Below are positions 7,890 through 16,766 of a stretch of 64,000 nucleotides of DNA, piece by piece. Numbering within the stretch: the first letter of the stretch is position 1; every line of letters begins with the position of its first letter. The notes below the pieces were generated by a model. That model was not told the DNA's origin, did not search any database, and saw nothing but the letters and a program-made list of their open reading frames with translations. Source of the stretch: Ferruginivarius sediminum (GTDB lineage: Bacteria; Pseudomonadota; Alphaproteobacteria; Kiloniellales; Rhodovibrionaceae); NCBI RefSeq assembly GCF_003344765.1, contig NZ_QPMH01000005.1:1-64000 (forward strand). Direction: 5' to 3'. The position numbers and the translations under genes were made by a program.

Positions 7890-8945
7890 ATGAGCGCACC
7901 GAACCCGGAAAGCTGGATCCAGGTCACCGACCGCGGCATTTACGTCGCGCCGGGGGACTTCCATGTCGATCCGACACGGCCCGTGCCGAGGGCGGTCGTC
8001 ACGCATGGCCATGCCGACCACGCCCGGCCAGGCCACGGCGCGGTGCTGGCGACGGCGGAAACCCTGGCGATCATGCGCCATCGCTATGGCGAGCGGGCTG
8101 GACGCAGCCACGAGCCCATGGCCTACGGCGAAACGCGGCGGATCGGCGACGTCACGCTGCGGCTGGCGCCGGCGGGACATGTCCTGGGCAGCGCGCAGGC
8201 GGTACTGGAGTATGCGGGCAGCCGTGTCGTCGTCTCGGGCGACTACAAGCGCGGCGCCGATCCGACCTGCGCGCCGTTCGAGCCGTTCGCCTGCGACGCC
8301 TTCGTCACCGAGGCCACCTTCGGCCTGCCGGTGTTCCGCCATCCCGACCCGCTGCACGAGGCGATGCGGCTTTTGGACGCACGCCGGATGTTCCCCGAGC
8401 GCGCGATCCTCGTCGGCACCTATGCGCTGGGCAAGGCGCAGCGGCTGATCGCCCTGTTGCGGCAGGCTGGCTACGACCGGCCGATTTACCTGCACGGCGC
8501 GCTGATGGGCCTGTGCGAGCTTTACCGGCGGCACGGCGTCGACCTGGGGCCGCTGGAACCGGCGACGGGACAGGCAAAGCCGGCGCTGGCGGGCGAGATC
8601 GTGCTGGCCCCGCCGGCGGCGCTGAACGACCGCTGGGCGCGGCGCCTGCCGGAGCCGCTGCCCTGCATGGCGTCGGGCTGGATGCGGGTGCGTCAGCGTG
8701 CCCGGCAGCGCGGGGTGGAGCTGCCGCTTATCATCTCCGACCATGCCGACTGGGACGAATTGACCGCCACGCTGGAAGAGGTGGCGGCACCGAAGGTCTG
8801 GGTGACCCACGGCAGCGAGGAGGCGCTGTGCCACTGGGCCCGTGGGCGCGGCTTCGACGCCCGCGCGCTGGCCGTTGTCGGCTGGGGCGAGGAGGACGCG
8901 GACCCCGAGGACCAGGGGCAGGTTGGCGGGGAGGGCGGGCGATGA
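7890..8945 (+). CDS. Ligase-associated MBL-fold DNA exonuclease
   Basis: Metallo-beta-lactamase/beta-CASP-like nuclease of 351 residues. The metal motif H39-G-H-A-D-H44 is complete, with further ligands in SGDYKRG and the late ISDHADWDE segment. Members of this family (annotated ligase-associated DNA damage response exonuclease, formerly mRNA 3'-end processing factor) are 5' DNA exonucleases encoded next to ATP-dependent ligases. The stop overlaps the ligase start by ATGA, so the two are translationally coupled. It is divergent from the nir cluster. Confidence 0.9.
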   Translation: MSAPNPESWIQVTDRGIYVAPGDFHVDPTRPVPRAVVTHGHADHARPGHGAVLATAETLAIMRHRYGERAGRSHEPMAYGETRRIGDVTLRLAPAGHVLGSAQAVLEYAGSRVVVSGDYKRGADPTCAPFEPFACDAFVTEATFGLPVFRHPDPLHEAMRLLDARRMFPERAILVGTYALGKAQRLIALLRQAGYDRPIYLHGALMGLCELYRRHGVDLGPLEPATGQAKPALAGEIVLAPPAALNDRWARRLPEPLPCMASGWMRVRQRARQRGVELPLIISDHADWDELTATLEEVAAPKVWVTHGSEEALCHWARGRGFDARALAVVGWGEEDADPEDQGQVGGEGGR

Positions 8946-10528
8946 GGGCCTTCGCCGAACTGCTCGACCGTCTCGTCTTCACCTCGTCGCGCAATGCCAA
9001 GCTGCGGCTGATGGGCGACTATTTCAGGCATCAGCCCGATCCGCAGCGCGGCTATGCGCTGGCGGCGCTGACAGGGGCGCTGGATTTCCGCTCGGCCAAA
9101 GCGGGGCAGGTGCGCGATCTGGTGGCGACCCGCGTGGACCCGGTGCTGTTCGGCTGGTCCTACGATTACGTGGGCGACCTTGCCGAAACCGTCGCCCTGA
9201 TTTGGCCGGCGCGCCATGGCGCCAACCGGCCACCCGACATCGCCGAGGTGGTTGGCGAGTTGGAACGCGCGCACCGCAAACGCGTGCCGGACCTGATCGA
9301 ACGCTGGCTCGATGCGCTGGACCCGACGGAGCGCTGGGCGCTGCTGAAGTTGATCACCGGCGGCCTTCGCGTCGGCGTGTCGCAGCGGCTGGCCAAGACC
9401 GCGCTGGCCGAGGCGTTCGGCGCCGACCTTACCGATATCGAGGAGGTCTGGCACGGCCTCTCGCCGCCGTATGAAGAGCTGTTCGCCTGGCTGGAGGGCC
9501 GGCGGGAGAAGCCCATCATCGACGCCCGCGCCGCGTTCCGCCCGCTGATGCTGGCGAACCCGCTGGCCGACGAGGAGGTGGAGCGGCTGGACGTCGAGGC
9601 CTACCGCGCCGAATGGAAATGGGACGGCATCCGCGTGCAGATCGTTGCCGGCAACGGCAATCGGCGCCTGTTCTCGCGCACCGGCGAGGACATCACCAAT
9701 ACATTCCCCGAGATCGCCGAGGCGATGGACTTCGACGCGGTGCTGGATGGCGAGTTGCTGGTGGTGCGCGACGGGGAAGTGGCGTCCTTCAACGACCTGC
9801 AGCAACGCCTGAACCGCAAGACCGTGACTCAGAAGATGCTCAGGGACTCGCCCGCCCACGTCCGGCTGTACGACATCCTGTTCGAGAGGGAAGAGGACTT
9901 GCGCCCCCTCGGATTCGATGACCGCCGCGCGCGCCTTGAGCGATGGCATGCCCGCGCCCGGCCGGCGCGGATGGACCTGTCCGAGTTGCTGCCCGTCGCG
10001 GCGCTGGACGATCTGAGGCAGCTTCGCGAGGAAGCGCGCCAGCGCGGTATCGAGGGCTTGATGTTGAAGCGCGCGGACAGCGCCTATGTCGCCGGCCGGC
10101 CGAAGGGACCCTGGTACAAGTGGAAGCGCGATCCGCTATCGGTGGATGCCGTGCTGATGTACGCCCAGCGCGGCCACGGCAAGCGCTCGTCGTTCTTTTC
10201 CGACTACACCTTCGGCACGTGGCGGCCGGACCGGGAAAATGGCGGCTGGGAACTGGTGCCTGTCGGCAAGGCGTATTTCGGCTTCACCGACGTGGAACTG
10301 CGCCGGCTCGACAAGTGGGTGCGCGATCATACAGTGGATCGCTTCGGCCCTGTCCGCGCGGTCTCGCCGGAACTGGTGCTGGAGATCGCTTTCGATGCCG
10401 TGCATCCCTCCACCCGCCACAAGTCGGGTGTGGCCATGCGCTTCCCGCGCGTCAGCCGCATCCGCTGGGACAAGCCGGCGTCGGAGGCGGACCTGCTGGA
10501 AACGCTCGAAGCGATGGTCGAGCGGTGA
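8942..10528 (+). CDS. ATP-dependent DNA ligase (ligase-associated cluster, LigB-like)
   Basis: ATP-dependent DNA ligase of 528 residues. Order: an N-terminal DNA-binding domain (about 1-200), the nucleotidyltransferase domain with E224-W-K226-W-D-G-I-R231 (K226 is the adenylated lysine), LDGELLV and EGLMLKR motifs, then an OB-fold ending with RFPRVSRIRWDKP. It seals nicks. This clade is annotated as cisplatin damage response ligase and works with the exonuclease, helicase and phosphoesterase of the same module. The ATG overlaps the exonuclease stop. Its 3' end faces uvrD, 25 bp away. Confidence 0.93.
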   Translation: MRAFAELLDRLVFTSSRNAKLRLMGDYFRHQPDPQRGYALAALTGALDFRSAKAGQVRDLVATRVDPVLFGWSYDYVGDLAETVALIWPARHGANRPPDIAEVVGELERAHRKRVPDLIERWLDALDPTERWALLKLITGGLRVGVSQRLAKTALAEAFGADLTDIEEVWHGLSPPYEELFAWLEGRREKPIIDARAAFRPLMLANPLADEEVERLDVEAYRAEWKWDGIRVQIVAGNGNRRLFSRTGEDITNTFPEIAEAMDFDAVLDGELLVVRDGEVASFNDLQQRLNRKTVTQKMLRDSPAHVRLYDILFEREEDLRPLGFDDRRARLERWHARARPARMDLSELLPVAALDDLRQLREEARQRGIEGLMLKRADSAYVAGRPKGPWYKWKRDPLSVDAVLMYAQRGHGKRSSFFSDYTFGTWRPDRENGGWELVPVGKAYFGFTDVELRRLDKWVRDHTVDRFGPVRAVSPELVLEIAFDAVHPSTRHKSGVAMRFPRVSRIRWDKPASEADLLETLEAMVER

Positions 10529-10553
10529 GGGCGTAGCCTCGCACGCGACCGGG

Positions 10554-12833
10554 CTAATCCGCCTGCTCCGGCGGCATGACGAAGCCGGCCATGACCTTTT
10601 TCTCGCCGGCCTTGTCGAAGGCGATGGTGAGGCGCTCGCCCTCGGTGGCCCTGACGGTGCCGTAGCCGAACTTCCGGTGGAACACCCGGTCCCCGCGGCT
10701 CCAGCGGCCGGGCAGGCTGTCCACCACCTCGGCCGTACCCTCGATGAAGCGGGTGCCTTGTCCCTGGCGCTGCCGCGCGCGCGCCATGCCGGGGGAATAT
10801 CGCGACGGCCCTGCATCCGCTAAGCCAGCCATGCCGCCCGTTCCGCCCCAGGTGGGCTGCGCCGCGCCGTAGAGGCCGGCCTCGCTCTCCACCTCCACAT
10901 GCGCGGGCGGGAGTTCATCGACGAAGCGCGAGGGAACGGCGGCGCTCCAGCTTCCATACATGCGGCGGTTGGCGCAGAAGCTGACGATGGCGCGCTTGCG
11001 GGCGCGGGTGAGGCCGACATAGGCGAGGCGCCGTTCCTCCTCCAGCCCTTTCACGCCGTGTTCGTCCATGGCGCGCTGGTTGGGGAATAGCCCTTCCTCC
11101 CAGCCGGCCAGGAACACCGTGTCGAACTCCAACCCCTTGGCCGCGTGCAGCGTCATCACGGTGACCATGTCGCCGTTGTCGCCGGCGGTGTTCTCCATCA
11201 CCAGGCTGACGTGCTCCAGGAACCCGGCGAGGGAATCGAAGTCCTCCATGCCGCGCACGAACTCCTTCAGGTTCTCCAGCCGTCCAGGGGCCTCCACCGA
11301 CTTGTCGTTCTGCCACATCTCGGTGTAGCCGCTTTCGTCCAGCACCACCTGGGCCAGCTCGACGTGGCTCGTCTGCTGCGCCAGCAATCGCCAGCGCGCG
11401 AAGCTCTCCATCAGCTCCCGCAGCGCGCGGCGCGCTTGCGGGCGCAATTCGTCGGTCTCCAGCACCTGCATCGCCGCGCGCATCAGCGACGTGCGCCCGG
11501 CCCGCGCCGCGCCGTGCAGCGTGCGCAGCGCCGCGTTGCCGAGGCCGCGCTTTGGCGTGTTGACGATGCGTTCGAACGCCAGGTCGTCATCCACCGATTG
11601 CACCAGCCGCAGGTAGGCCAGCGCGTCGCGAATCTCCATGCGCTCGTAGAAGCGTGGGCCGCCGACCACGCGATAGGGCAGCCCCAGGGTGATGAAGCGC
11701 TCCTCGAACTCGCGCGTCTGGGCGCCGGTGCGCACCAGGATCGCGATCTCCGAGAGCGGATCGCCGCGGCGGTGCAGATCCTCGATCTCCTCGCCGACGA
11801 AGCGGGCTTCCGAGTCGCCGTCCCACAGGCCGCGCACGCGGACCTTCTCGCCTTCCTCCACCTCGGTCCAGAGCGTCTTGCCCAGTCGGCCCTCGTTGTG
11901 CGCGATCAGCGCCGAGGCGGCTGCCAGGATGTTGCCGGTGGAGCGATAGTTCTTCTCAAGCCGGATCACCCGTGCGCCGGGGAAGTCCTGCTCGAAGCGG
12001 AGGATGTTGTCGACGACCGCGCCGCGCCAGCCGTAGATCGACTGATCGTCGTCGCCGACACAGCAGATGTTCTTGTGCCCCTGGGCCAGCAGCCGCAGCC
12101 AGAGGTACTGGGCGACGTTGGTGTCCTGGTACTCGTCCACCAGGATGTACTTGAAGCGCGTCTGGTAGCTTTTCAGCACCTCGCTGTCCGTCTGGAACAG
12201 CGTCAGACAGTGCAACAGCAGGTCGCCGAAGTCGCACGCGTTCAGGGTGCGCAGCCGCTCCTGATAGGCGCGGTAAAGCTCCACCGCGCGCCCGCCGGCC
12301 ATGTCGCCGGCCTCGGCCGTGCCCACCTTGTCCGGGGTCTTGCCGGCATCCTTCCAGCGCTGCACCGCGTGCAGGACGGCGCGGGCCGGCCACTTCTTGT
12401 CGTCGATACCCTCCGCCTGCAGAAGCTGCTTCATCAGGCGGATCTGGTCGTCGGTATCGATGATCGTGAAGTTCCGCGCCAGCCCGACCTTCTCGGCGTG
12501 GTCGCGCAGCATCCGCGCGGCCAGCGCGTGAAAGGTGCCCAGCCACCACCCCTCGACCGAGCGCGCGGCTGTCAGGTGCGCCACGCGGTCCTTCATTTCC
12601 CGCGCCGCCTTGTTCGTGAAGGTGACGGCCAGGATCTCCCCCGCCGTCCGGGCCCTGCCGCTCGTCAGGATGTGCGCCAGCCGCGTGGTCAGCACGCGCG
12701 TCTTGCCCGTGCCGGCGCCGGAGAGAACCAGCACGGGGCCATCCACGGCCTCCACGGCCGCGCGCTGCGAATCGTTCAGCGCCGAAAGCAGGACCTCGGC
12801 GACCTCGGGATGATGCGGATCGGGATGTGTCAT
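10554..12833 (-). CDS. uvrD: ATP-dependent DNA helicase UvrD/PcrA
   Basis: Superfamily 1A helicase of 759 residues. Walker A GAGTGKT at 39-45, Walker B DEYQDT at 233-238, the QSIYGWRGA motif III region, and the VMTLHAAKGLEF and RLAYVGLTRARK motifs of domain 2A are all present. The C-terminal Tudor-like segment (GDRVFHRKFGYGTV) contacts RNA polymerase in this family. It unwinds 3'-5' during nucleotide excision and mismatch repair. ATG 12833 is taken because the motif series begins normally after it. No Shine-Dalgarno precedes it, and a TATATA lies 8 bp upstream, so the mRNA may be leaderless. Confidence 0.93.
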   Translation of the reverse strand: MTHPDPHHPEVAEVLLSALNDSQRAAVEAVDGPVLVLSGAGTGKTRVLTTRLAHILTSGRARTAGEILAVTFTNKAAREMKDRVAHLTAARSVEGWWLGTFHALAARMLRDHAEKVGLARNFTIIDTDDQIRLMKQLLQAEGIDDKKWPARAVLHAVQRWKDAGKTPDKVGTAEAGDMAGGRAVELYRAYQERLRTLNACDFGDLLLHCLTLFQTDSEVLKSYQTRFKYILVDEYQDTNVAQYLWLRLLAQGHKNICCVGDDDQSIYGWRGAVVDNILRFEQDFPGARVIRLEKNYRSTGNILAAASALIAHNEGRLGKTLWTEVEEGEKVRVRGLWDGDSEARFVGEEIEDLHRRGDPLSEIAILVRTGAQTREFEERFITLGLPYRVVGGPRFYERMEIRDALAYLRLVQSVDDDLAFERIVNTPKRGLGNAALRTLHGAARAGRTSLMRAAMQVLETDELRPQARRALRELMESFARWRLLAQQTSHVELAQVVLDESGYTEMWQNDKSVEAPGRLENLKEFVRGMEDFDSLAGFLEHVSLVMENTAGDNGDMVTVMTLHAAKGLEFDTVFLAGWEEGLFPNQRAMDEHGVKGLEEERRLAYVGLTRARKRAIVSFCANRRMYGSWSAAVPSRFVDELPPAHVEVESEAGLYGAAQPTWGGTGGMAGLADAGPSRYSPGMARARQRQGQGTRFIEGTAEVVDSLPGRWSRGDRVFHRKFGYGTVRATEGERLTIAFDKAGEKKVMAGFVMPPEQAD

Positions 12834-13142
12834 GGCCGCTATATATAGCGCAGACGCCACCCATGAATCAGCCCCGGATCGCGAGGAGCGAGGCGGGCTA
12901 TCGCGCACACGCCCTGGAAAAGCCGAACGATCCGGAAAGATAAACCACAACGCGTCCGATTCGCCCGAGATGCGACGTCACGTTGAATCCCAACTGGATC
13001 CACGCGACAGCAACACGGAATTGTCGGGAAAATGCTACAACTCTTGTTTGTAGACCCGTAAAGAGGTATGTGAGTTAACCATCTACAACCGATCTCTTGG
13101 CGGGATCGGCGTCACACGCGGAATCTGGCGGACGGTTACAGC
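12834..13142. other. Intergenic region uvrD to 57-aa ORF
   Basis: No convincing gene. Next to uvrD is the 12-bp palindrome GCTATATATAGC (12838-12849), a possible -10 region. Further right are CTACAA/TTGTAG inverted arms (13035-13053) and a CCGATC/GATCGG hairpin before the 57-residue ORF. Composition is more A+T-rich than coding DNA, as expected for a divergent promoter region. Confidence 0.5.
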
Positions 13143-13316
13143 ATGGTCTCCGATCTTACGCACGCCCAGCGACTTCGCGCATATGCACGGGTGCTCTATG
13201 AATTGATGTCGGAACAGCCGTCCCATGAAGAGGACCGAAGGCGCGCGCTTGCCCTCGCGGCGGCTGTGCTGGAAAGCCTTGCCTCGGAAGAGGACAGTAC
13301 GACCTACAAGAACTGA
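13143..13316 (+). CDS. Small hypothetical helical protein, 57 aa
   Basis: An ORF of 57 residues, not matched to a family I recognise. It is charged and predicted helical, starting MVSDLTHAQRLRAYARVLYE, with an Ala/Leu-rich middle (ALALAAAVLESLA) and an acidic end. Codon third positions are G/C-biased, which supports coding. The upstream ribosome site (GGCGGACGG) is poor. It resembles in layout the 62-residue protein on the opposite strand 170 bp away. Confidence 0.5.
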   Translation: MVSDLTHAQRLRAYARVLYELMSEQPSHEEDRRRALALAAAVLESLASEEDSTTYKN

Positions 13317-13484
13317 CTGCCGGGCGGTTCCCTTAACATAGGATGATTTATCGCACGTATTTGGGGTGGCGGGGCCATCGGCCGACCGGCATGGCCGATC
13401 AACCAGCGGTTAGAATCGACGCGTGACCTTGGCTGAGGTCCGACGGGCTTGCGCGAGGGTGCGCCGGATCCCCTTCATCGCGGT

Positions 13485-13673
13485 TTAGCGGCGGAACTGC
13501 TCCGGTTCGCTTTCGGCTTCCAGGATCACGGCGGCGAAGACGCAGGCGGCCGCGTGTTCCGGGTGTGCGCCGCGCAACAGTTCGCCGGCCTCCCGCAGGC
13601 GGCGGGCTTGCTCGGCAACGCTGGCATGGGAACGCGCCGCGTCTCCCGACGGTTCCGACAGCTTCAAGGGCAT
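13485..13673 (-). CDS. Small hypothetical helical protein, 62 aa
   Basis: A 62-residue ORF starting MPLKLSEPSGDAARSH. The start at 13673 is set by GGAAGGAG 5-6 nt upstream; the longer frame to 13730 has no such site. It has an Arg/Glu-rich amphipathic helix (VAEQARRLREAGELLRG) followed by an Ala-rich helix (ACVFAAVILEAESE). No domain recognised. The A+T-rich DNA upstream (13734-13787, with TTAATAA stretches) is a plausible promoter region shared with no other gene. Confidence 0.6.
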   Translation of the reverse strand: MPLKLSEPSGDAARSHASVAEQARRLREAGELLRGAHPEHAAACVFAAVILEAESEPEQFRR

Positions 13674-13787
13674 CGAGTCTCCTTCCGCTTTCACCGTCAT
13701 ACACTCCTGCCCGATGCCCTCCCGGCACAATAACCGATATTCCTCACCCTCTGTTAACCATTATTAATAACATATCGGAATCATATA

Positions 13788-15578
13788 TCAAATTTCGCCT
13801 CGTTCTTCGCGCCTGGCCTGGGTCAGCGCACGGTGATAGGTCGCCATGAGCTCGTGTTCGTGCGCGACGCCAAGAAGCCGCATGCCCTCGCGGTCCGCCA
13901 CCACGGGGAGATGCACCTCACCCGACGTGCCAAAGATGTCCACCGCGCGTTCCAGGTCGTCGTCGAGCTGCAGGACCGGCGGCCTGCGGCGCATGGTGTC
14001 GGCGGCCGTCAGGCTGCCGTCCCGGCTGCGGTCGAACGCCGCCTCGTGCAGGTCATGGAAGGAGATCGTCCCGGCCAGCCGCCCGCTGTCCTCCACGACG
14101 AAAAGCTCCCCCCAGGGGGCGTGGACCAGCTTGTCGCGCACCTCGGCGATGGGCGCGTCGGGCTTGACCGTCTCGAATTCCCGGTCCAGCAGCCGGCGTA
14201 CCCGGATGTTGCGCAGCAGGCCGACCTCCTGGCCGCTGCGGATATTCACGCCACGGCGCTGAAGTTGCCAGTAAAACAGCGACGGCCCGTGCACCTGCTG
14301 CGATATGGTGCTGGCCAGCACGGTGGCGACCATGACCGCGATGGTCAGCGCATAGCTGCCAGTCAATTCGAAGATCATCAGGATGGTGGAGATCGGCGCG
14401 CCCAGCACGCTGCCGGCGACCGCGCCCATGCCGACGATGGTGTACGCGCCGTAGCCCGACGACAGTTCGGGGAACAACTGCGTCGCAACGATACCATAGG
14501 CCCCGCCGGTCATGGCGCCCAGGAACAGCGACGGTGAGAATACGCCGCCGCCGAATCCGGCACCCATGCAGGTCGCTGTCGCGGCGGTCTTCAGCACGGC
14601 CAGCGCGATTAGAAGCCACAGCGGGTAAAGCTCCGACAGGGCAGCGTCCGTCGCCTCGTATCCAACGCCCAGAATGTGCGGGAAGCCGCTGACCGCCACC
14701 GCGCCAACCGCAAGCCCGGCAATGGCGGGGCGGCTCCATATCGGCAGGCGGGACCGCTCGAAGGTATCCATCGCGAACATGACAGAGCGCATGAACACGA
14801 CGGCGACAACGGCGGAGATCAGGCCCAGGATCGCGAAGGCCGGGAATTCCCAGAAGCTGGCGATCTCATAGACCTCCGGCAGGACGAAGGCCGGATAGTC
14901 GCCGTAATACATCCGCGAGATCACCGTTCCCGTGACCGACGAGATCACGATGGGCGCGAAGGCGGACAGCGCGTAGTGGCCCACCACCACTTCCAGAGCG
15001 AAGAACACGCCGGCGATGGGCGCGTTGAACGAGGCGGCAATCGCCGCGGCGACGCCGCAGCCCAGCAAGGTCCGCCGCAACGCCCGGCCAAGATGCAGGC
15101 GCTGGGCGAGGAAGCTGCCAACGGCCGCACCCAGATGCACGACCGGTCCTTCGCGCCCCATCGACGCGCCGACGCCAAGCGAGGTCGCGCTGATGAACGC
15201 CGCCATCAGGCCGTCGCGCAGGGACATCCGGCCGCCCGACAGTGCGTTCGCCTCGATCACCTCGGCAACCGCCTGGGGGCGGCGCTGCGGCATGAAGCGG
15301 TCAACAATGATGCCCACGAGCAACCCGCCCAGGGCGGGCGCCAGAAGAAGCCGCCACCAGGGCTGCTCCGCCACCATCGTCACCACGCGCTCGCTTGGGA
15401 AACCCAGGGCGACGGTCTGTACGCCGGCCAGCGTCAGACGGAATACGATGGAGGCAACCCCGGCGAGGAGTCCGATGACAAGCGCCACCAGCGGCGGCGC
15501 GAGCTGCCCGGAATGGCTCAGGCGCCGCAAGTAGGCAAGCGCGCGCCAACGCAACTTTTGGACGACCGGCAAGGCCAT
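13788..15578 (-). CDS. CLC-family chloride channel/transporter with CBS domains
   Basis: Membrane protein of 596 residues: a CLC core (about 25-430, roughly 10-12 helices) and a C-terminal pair of CBS domains (about 450-580). The anion-path motif GREGP is at 141-145, with gating E143. The helix after SFNAPIAGVFF reads A194-L-E196-V197. By alignment to E. coli ClC-ec1, V197 replaces the proton-coupling E203, the pattern seen in CLC channels rather than H+/Cl- exchangers. The GSGIP motif is not recognisable. Start ATG 15578 was picked because the 65 preceding in-frame residues are non-membrane, low-complexity sequence. Confidence 0.87.
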   Translation of the reverse strand: MALPVVQKLRWRALAYLRRLSHSGQLAPPLVALVIGLLAGVASIVFRLTLAGVQTVALGFPSERVVTMVAEQPWWRLLLAPALGGLLVGIIVDRFMPQRRPQAVAEVIEANALSGGRMSLRDGLMAAFISATSLGVGASMGREGPVVHLGAAVGSFLAQRLHLGRALRRTLLGCGVAAAIAASFNAPIAGVFFALEVVVGHYALSAFAPIVISSVTGTVISRMYYGDYPAFVLPEVYEIASFWEFPAFAILGLISAVVAVVFMRSVMFAMDTFERSRLPIWSRPAIAGLAVGAVAVSGFPHILGVGYEATDAALSELYPLWLLIALAVLKTAATATCMGAGFGGGVFSPSLFLGAMTGGAYGIVATQLFPELSSGYGAYTIVGMGAVAGSVLGAPISTILMIFELTGSYALTIAVMVATVLASTISQQVHGPSLFYWQLQRRGVNIRSGQEVGLLRNIRVRRLLDREFETVKPDAPIAEVRDKLVHAPWGELFVVEDSGRLAGTISFHDLHEAAFDRSRDGSLTAADTMRRRPPVLQLDDDLERAVDIFGTSGEVHLPVVADREGMRLLGVAHEHELMATYHRALTQARREERGEI

Positions 15579-15678
15579 GAATCGAAACGAGCTTTTCGCG
15601 GTTCCCCTACGCGCGCATTCATAGCACGTCAGGCACACGGCGAAAGGCCGGTGTTGCGCCGCAGCGCAAGGGGGTGTT

Positions 15679-16629
15679 TCAGAGCCGCGCGGCGATCTCC
15701 GCCAGCCGGCTGAAGGGCGACTCGCCAGGGCCGAGCGAAAGGGAGCCCGCGCGGGCAAGGCCGACCCTCCCATGACGGTCGCGCAGCGCCTCCCGCAGCC
15801 ATTGCTCGGACTGGCGGTGCCGCTGCCGGGTCAGACGATCGCCTTCGGCAAGCCAGTCACGGTGCGTGTCGAGGGCCTGGATCAGCCCGTCGATCTCCCC
15901 CGCCTCGCCGGACGTGCCCTGCGCCGAGACCGTCAGTGCGCGAACCTCCCAGCCGTCCCGCCCCGCGGCGTTCAGGCTGAGCGCACCCTTGAGGGCGACG
16001 AGCGCACGTCGGGCGGGCCGGCCCATATCCGCCTTGGTGACGACGGCGACGTCCGGAATCTCGACGATGCCGGCCTTCATGAACTGCAGGCTGTCGCCGG
16101 AGCCCGGCTGGACGCAGAACAGCACGGTGTCGGCCACGCCCGCGACGTCGGTCTCCGACTGCCCCACGCCGACGGTCTCGATCAGCACCACGTCATAGAC
16201 GGCGCGCATCAGCACCATCGCCGCGACGGTCATCTCGGCAAGGCCGCCCAGGCGATCGCGCGCCGCCATCGAGCGCACGAACACCCCGGCATCCTCCGGG
16301 TCGGTCAGCAGCCTTACGCGGTCGCCGAGAAGGGCGCCGCCGGTGCGGCGCGAGGACGGATCGACGGCGATCACGCCGACGCTGTGCCCTTGTCCACGGA
16401 ACGCCCGGACCAGGGCGCCCAGCAATGTCGATTTGCCGACACCGGGCGGACCCGTGACGCCGATGACATGAGCGCGCGGCGCGGCATAAGCGGCGTCGAG
16501 CAGCGCCAGGGTGTCTGAGCCCTCGGGCGCGCGCTCCAGATGCGCCAGGGCGCGCGCCACCGCAGCCTTGTCACCGCCGCGCATGATGTCGAGGCGTTGC
16601 TTCGGCGAGGCTTCGGCGGCGATGGACAC
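15679..16629 (-). CDS. meaB: MeaB/ArgK-family GTPase
   Basis: G3E-family P-loop GTPase of 316 residues. The P-loop GPPGVGKS is at 60-67, followed by VDPSSRRTGGALLGDRVRL, ETVGVGQSE (Walker B/switch II) and TKAD base-recognition motif. MeaB protects and reloads adenosylcobalamin in methylmalonyl-CoA mutase or related mutases. No mutase gene is in the window, so the partner must be encoded elsewhere. It is 100 bp upstream of the CLC gene on the same strand and divergent from the methyltransferase. Confidence 0.9.
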   Translation of the reverse strand: MSIAAEASPKQRLDIMRGGDKAAVARALAHLERAPEGSDTLALLDAAYAAPRAHVIGVTGPPGVGKSTLLGALVRAFRGQGHSVGVIAVDPSSRRTGGALLGDRVRLLTDPEDAGVFVRSMAARDRLGGLAEMTVAAMVLMRAVYDVVLIETVGVGQSETDVAGVADTVLFCVQPGSGDSLQFMKAGIVEIPDVAVVTKADMGRPARRALVALKGALSLNAAGRDGWEVRALTVSAQGTSGEAGEIDGLIQALDTHRDWLAEGDRLTRQRHRQSEQWLREALRDRHGRVGLARAGSLSLGPGESPFSRLAEIAARL

Positions 16630-16766
16630 GGACCGGCTGCTCCTGTTCCGCGCCCGGCGCGGCCGGGGAGGCGTGGCCGGGCGATCGGCCCAGGCTGTAG
16701 CCGGGCGGGTTGGCGCGGGTCAAGTGCGGCTTGTCGCGGGGGCGCGGCCCATGCCACCTTGCGGAT

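Noticed and set aside
7731..8834. N-terminal extension of the diheme cytochrome frame
   Set aside because: It runs antisense through the exonuclease gene; the signal peptide and AAGGAG place the true start at 7730.
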